In this document: one piece after another, positions 59,467-64,000 of the stretch
Layout: the number at the start of each line of letters is the position of its first letter
How positions within the stretch are numbered: position 1 is the first letter of the stretch
Origin: Clusia tigrina
Lineage: Eukaryota; Arthropoda; Insecta; Diptera; Clusiidae
NCBI GenBank assembly: GCA_920105625.2
Contig: OV050030.1
Span: 426,362,740 to 426,426,739 of the forward strand
Direction of reading: 5' to 3'
Length of the DNA: 64,000 bases
Translations under genes and position numbers: made by a program
The notes under the pieces: generated by a model
Told to the model about the DNA's origin: nothing
What the model saw: only the letters and a program-made list of their open reading frames with translations
Databases searched by the model: none

Positions 59467-60948
59467 TTATATATTATCTTTTATTGTTGTCAATAAAGGA
59501 TACTTTCCATTCCCGCAAAGGCCACGAAAATCATCTGTATCAATGGTCCACACCATTGCGCCAGCCAGTCCCTTCTCATTTACAAACTCCATTTTTGCTT
59601 TAATACTAGCAGCGTTGTCATAACTAATCCAATCATAGGTAAGCAATTGATTCCTCTTGTAGGCATACGGGGCCTGGTATACATCACTCCACTTCAATGT
59701 GTAAGTGCTCATTTTTTCACAAAATTCATTATAGCCAAGAAAGCCCGCTTCGTTCGTGTAAGGTCCAACAACACCTGAACCTAAATTCACTAAAACTGGT
59801 AACAAAGGCGTTATGACTCCGGCAGTGTTAAAGGTGCGTCCATAGAAAGGAATGCCAAGTACAATTTTTTTACTATCAGCACCTAAAATAGCAAATAACA
59901 AAGTTGGAAAAGTGTTTTTGCACAAACGCCAAGATTAAAAATTGCACCTCGAGCCAGCCACCTGTTTATAGCACCGGTAACAGTATCTTGGCCCAACTCC
60001 GGTCCGGACAGTGGTGAATTGAATCCTACAGTATGCTCCCAGGCAGTAGCAAAATCATAGCTCATCACATTTATGTAATCGACAATTCGGGAAATAGCGG
60101 GTATGTTGTAGGAACTTGGCTCTCCTGACGGAGACACAGCTACAGTAACCAATTTGTTGTTTCGACCGAGGCTGCAAACGATTATATGGGCGGGGTATGT
60201 GAAAACCCGTTTCAAAAAAACGTCCACGGCACTTATGAGTAACAATAATTTCAATTCACCTGTCATGTAAAACTTGCAATAACGAAATATAATTCACAGA
60301 GTCTGCAGCTGTACCGCCCCTTTGCGCAGGATACTCCCAACTTAAGTCCATACCATCAAAGCCGTATTGCAGCAGTAAATTCAACACTGACGTCGCAAAC
60401 TGCGCCCGATGTGAGGCACTAGCTGCCATATAGGAAAACAGTTTAGAATCGATATTTGGTCCACCCACCGAAGCCAAAACCTTTAGATTTGGATTTCTCT
60501 GCTTTAGAGCAACTACACTGGCAATGTTGCCTATTATCACAAATAGAACATATGCATGTATTCATCTATTGTTCGAATAAAAAATATGGGGAAAATTCAT
60601 TAAAAAGTGTTCTTACCTGCTTCAATTTCCAGTAAGGAACCCAAAATGGTCACAGATCCACTTGCATCTAAGCCGAAATATGCATATGCAATATGCGTAC
60701 ATAGAGTCGCCGCATCTTCCATTTGGGCAACATCAAATTTACCATTTCCAGATCTGTAGTGGGCCCATGAGGCGTAGTAGCAAAAGACAACTGCAAGAAA
60801 GAATTTACTTGGTTAAGTAATTGGTTATGCATGATCTGCAGCTTCAGGACTTGTTCCTGTACGATTTACCCTTATCTGATGCTCGAACTCGGCTCGCCAC
60901 AAATGTGGTGGCAATCAGTGCGAAGACACTCACTTGCAGTAGTTTCAT
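59467..60948 (-). CDS. GH18 chitinase-like protein, no CBM14, altered active site
   Basis: Secreted GH18 protein, 387 aa, from five exons: 60948-60870, 60790-60617, 60530-60260, 60171-59948 and 59882-59467 (phases 1, 1, 2, 1). The signal peptide is MKLLQVSVFALIATTFVAS. The GH18 fold is recognisable (VVFCYYASWAHYR, VLASVGGPN, NVMSYDF, GIPFYGRTF, GAMVWTIDTDDFRGLCG). The catalytic block reads DGMDLSWE: Asp143, Asp146 and Glu150 are kept, but Ser148 replaces the aspartate next to the acid/base. The SxGG motif ends in PN instead of WN. The gene stops at the end of the GH18 barrel with no linker or CBM14. AATAAA occurs on this strand at 59427-59422. It may be a low-activity chitinase or a chitin-binding or imaginal-disc-growth-factor-like protein. 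It is the inverted neighbour of the intact chitinase. Confidence 0.88.
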
Positions 60949-63900
60949 CGCTTCAACAATCAAAATTTATATGAACTGCTTTCAAATAGTCGCGGTATAA
61001 AGAAAACAAATTTGCGACCGTAGAATTTGAAAGTGAGTTTAGGAGTGATACACATGTATTATATATTTACTACCCTACGTTGTACTTTTATATAATTTAA
61101 TAAGTTTGCTTATTAATACTTCCACACTTTTCTTATATAGTAACAATATTTTTCAAACAAGTTAACTCAGTACCATTTAGCCAAGTGTACCTAGCAGATA
61201 GTACCCTACTTATGTGTGCACAGTTGATTTATTTTTTCTCAGCATTTTCTTGGAATATGATTTAAGCTAGTATTGTGTGAGCTTCATTGCCATTAGCAAA
61301 GAGATCAGAGACAAGGAGATGACTGTCCTCTTCTCTGTCAAGCGCATTGCACTAATCGAATGGTACACAATTTGGATTCATGATTATTTTATATTAGTAT
61401 TAACGATGTTACACGAAGAGGAAATGGCGCTGTTTCTATAAACTCCCATTCTGAAACGGGTACAATATTTATGTTTCTCCTTTTTACCATATGAGTCATT
61501 AAAGAATTGTGACCTTTGTCATATGAAACCTCGTTTCTAGAAAATACATAGGATTTTACATGTACAACACGACAAAAGAATTCTCTACTTAATTGTCTCG
61601 ATGGTTCCTCTGAGCGTTTCATGTATTCTAGTTGCAATTTCTCTCATAAGACTAATCTACACAACAATTACCACTACTCCTATAGAATCCTACTTAAGGA
61701 CAAAGGATCGGCGCCCCGTCTACGGCTTGGTCTTAAAATGTTTCTCCTAAATATTTTCCTCCTTGAGTCGAAGGCTTTCATTGCTAGCACTCTTTCTCCT
61801 ACACCCTTGCGTTCATGATGCATTATGGTGTAATGTACTATAAATAAAAAAAAAACTCGAAAAACGCTTGTAGTAGCTCCTGGTAGTTTGCTACAAAGCA
61901 AAAGCGAAACTTCAACTATAAAGCTGGGCGAATGTCTCCAATTGAGGTTTGAGGTGATGTGAAATATCTCAAAGAAATCTTAAGTAAAACTGGACTCACA
62001 ATTGAATCATGATACCAAGCAGACCGCAATTGCAAGGTGACCATAATACAATGAAAAAGTGTGGCTTTAAAACCGATAATGATATATTTTAAGCTATATT
62101 TATCTTTCACTATAATTGTTAGACCTTTGGTCACATATGCGTCTGTTGCCACATATTTCTATGTGGCACTATGTGACAATAGACGCAGCTAACGTTGAAT
62201 AGATTATTTTCTCTGGTTTGTATGGAAATCAATGGGTCGGTTAGATAAATTTGGTTGTCCCAACTTAAATTCGCACTCTCATCAACGATGAAAATAAACA
62301 GACTTACGACAGTTTATACAAGATAACGAATATAAAAGCGCACATGCGGCTTATTCTGAAACAGACAAAAAAAATTTATAATCGTATGAGTCTTTTCTGT
62401 ACATGTATGCGTGGAATGTATGTTCTTTACTCCCCTCCCAACCCGTGAAGTAAGGAACGCACCCACAATCAAACATGTATTTGTGGAGTATGCTAACGTT
62501 GCAGACTGGCAATGTGTTGTGAGTTAGAATCAAGCTGCCTGCGCGTAGTGTCTCACATCATCGACTCCTAACAGATGCCACACTTTCTGTGTGCTTAGCA
62601 TGTGTTAAAGTTACTTAAGAAAGCACATATTTTTAGGGTGCGAGTATTTAGAATTAATATTACCTATGTAATATTTATTATGTATGGGTGCTACAGTTTT
62701 GCAGTCGAGCCACTAAAGGACATTGAAAGTTAGAATGCACCATCAACATTTCAGAATGGCGTAGGTCAGTTGGCTTAACCAACTGACACCAATTAACAGG
62801 TGCGAAACTGGAACACCAGAAAGGTCAGTTTTTGTATTGTAATTGTGAATTGCAAATAGTATATAAGAGTTAGTATTCTAAGAAATAAAGGCTTGTGATT
62901 TTAAAAACTAAAAGTGTAATGTAGTGATTTTAACAAAGAGTGATTTAGGCTTTTCAGATACACGCGCGCAGCAGAAGGACGTCCCCCGTCAAACAAGGAC
63001 AATACCCCAACAAATGTACAATGTTCCTTATTGATCCTCAGTGACGAAAGTAATACAATTTAAGTAGATATTAAAAATTATACAAATAGAAAGGTATCTT
63101 GGCATCAATGTTCTGAGCATATCAAATGGGTCTGTGCGCAAGAATAGCTTGATGTTTTTCATTTCAAATGAGAAGATGCATATTAATATAACTTCATGTC
63201 CAAGTTGAATATTGATATCTCCAAATATGAGTAAACAAAGCCTCACGATAGGCACTTTCTTTCTAAGGCGGTCGTTTTCTCTTTTAGTTACTTTTGAATA
63301 TAATTGTGTATAAGTTAACTTAATACAACGAAATTCTCCCGGGAGCTGCCCAGTTATATACCTGAGAATATAAGTACACAATAAAACTTTAAATGCTTCT
63401 GCTGTATAAGTGTCATTACAGCCCTTTATTATACAAGCACCTTTATATGCTAAAGATACTGACTTAAATCTATCGAAGTAAAATAAGCAGTGAAAATAAT
63501 ATAGAAATTCTAACAATAAGAAACCGGAAGACTATATTTAGCGATCTGTATAAAAAACAGTTTCAGGCTCCTTCTGCGTGTACACATATAGAACGGTTTC
63601 TGCTCTGAGCTTCAACGATTCTTTCTGGAGATCTTTAACGCGTTTGCACAATTAAATTTCTTCCACTAATTTGGCTCATTTACATACATAAACATAAAAT
63701 GATCTCACAATTCGTCTATTTGCCAGTTACATTTGAATTTTTCTAATTCTAGGGAATAGTTTAATAAGTAAAATTAGTCTTGAATTATGTTTAAGAAAGT
63801 CCGTGCGTGTTTTGTAACTTCGAATCGTTTAAAATATTCACTTCAGAGTGAATTTATTACAACGTTACTATTATATAGCCTTATTCTTAATATTAACTTC

Positions 63901-64000
63901 ATAATATTTACTATATAAAACATAAAATGATGCACAAAGGCGCTGTTGTCGAACTACTCCACGCGGACTCTATTTGTGCGTCTTAATTTGGCGAACTCCT
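60949..64000. other. Right-end intergenic region
   Basis: It contains an imperfect hairpin at about 62117-62190, a perfect one at about 62768-62790 (GTCAGTTGG and CCAACTGAC arms), the TATA/AATAAA pair near 62870 and an unassigned 162-codon frame on the minus strand at 63028-63516. None of these supports a named gene. Confidence 0.5.
62859..62889 (+). promoter_or_regulatory. TATA box close to a polyadenylation signal
   Basis: TATATAAG (62859-62866) and AATAAA (62884-62889) are only about 25 bases apart, an arrangement typical of LTR retrotransposon U3/R borders. An ordinary promoter is the alternative. Confidence 0.35.

Overview
This is a eukaryotic, AT-rich window from a dipteran insect. The genes are short-exon GT-AG genes of familiar fly families, and the intergenic DNA is full of the ACATACATATGTAT-type runs and CAA/CAG strings seen in higher flies. 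Gene content and the kinds of transposon remnant suggest a tephritid-like fly, but the species is inference. No prokaryotic feature is present.

Layout. Positions 1-32,900 are a gene desert in which I find no convincing coding exon. It holds simple repeats, a decayed mariner element (3688-4540), two copies of a short inverted-repeat element (6860-7067 and 25539-25707), a decayed LINE tail (about 13430-13580), a long TA/TG microsatellite (16662-16780) and several short repeated 3'-tail fragments. From 32,951 to 45,424 (minus strand) lies a short N-cadherin paralogue, most like CadN2. It has one signal-peptide/first-repeat exon, a 7.85-kb intron loaded with transposon remnants, and a single 3.9-kb exon carrying the rest of the protein.

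Positions 47,000-61,000 are gene-dense: Xpa (DNA repair, +), cpa (actin capping protein alpha, +), a 22-bp minisatellite, a COA1-like mitochondrial assembly factor (-), mRpL54 (mitochondrial ribosomal protein, +), and a tail-to-tail pair of GH18 chitinase-family genes (+ then -). The last 3 kb hold no gene I can support, only a possible LTR-like or promoter segment and two hairpins.

The genes do not form one pathway. CadN2-like and Xpa are divergent neighbours, COA1-like and mRpL54 share a 293-bp divergent spacer, and the two chitinase genes are evidently an inverted duplication: three intron positions and phases agree, but one copy has lost its chitin-binding domain and a catalytic-motif aspartate. 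All exon joins were worked out by hand from splice consensus, reading-frame phase and family knowledge; no alignment or transcript was available. I did not find evidence for a wholly new biological system. The most notable items are the 7-bp-duplication inverted-repeat element family, the intron-poor cadherin, the degenerate chitinase partner and the branchpoint-like minisatellite.
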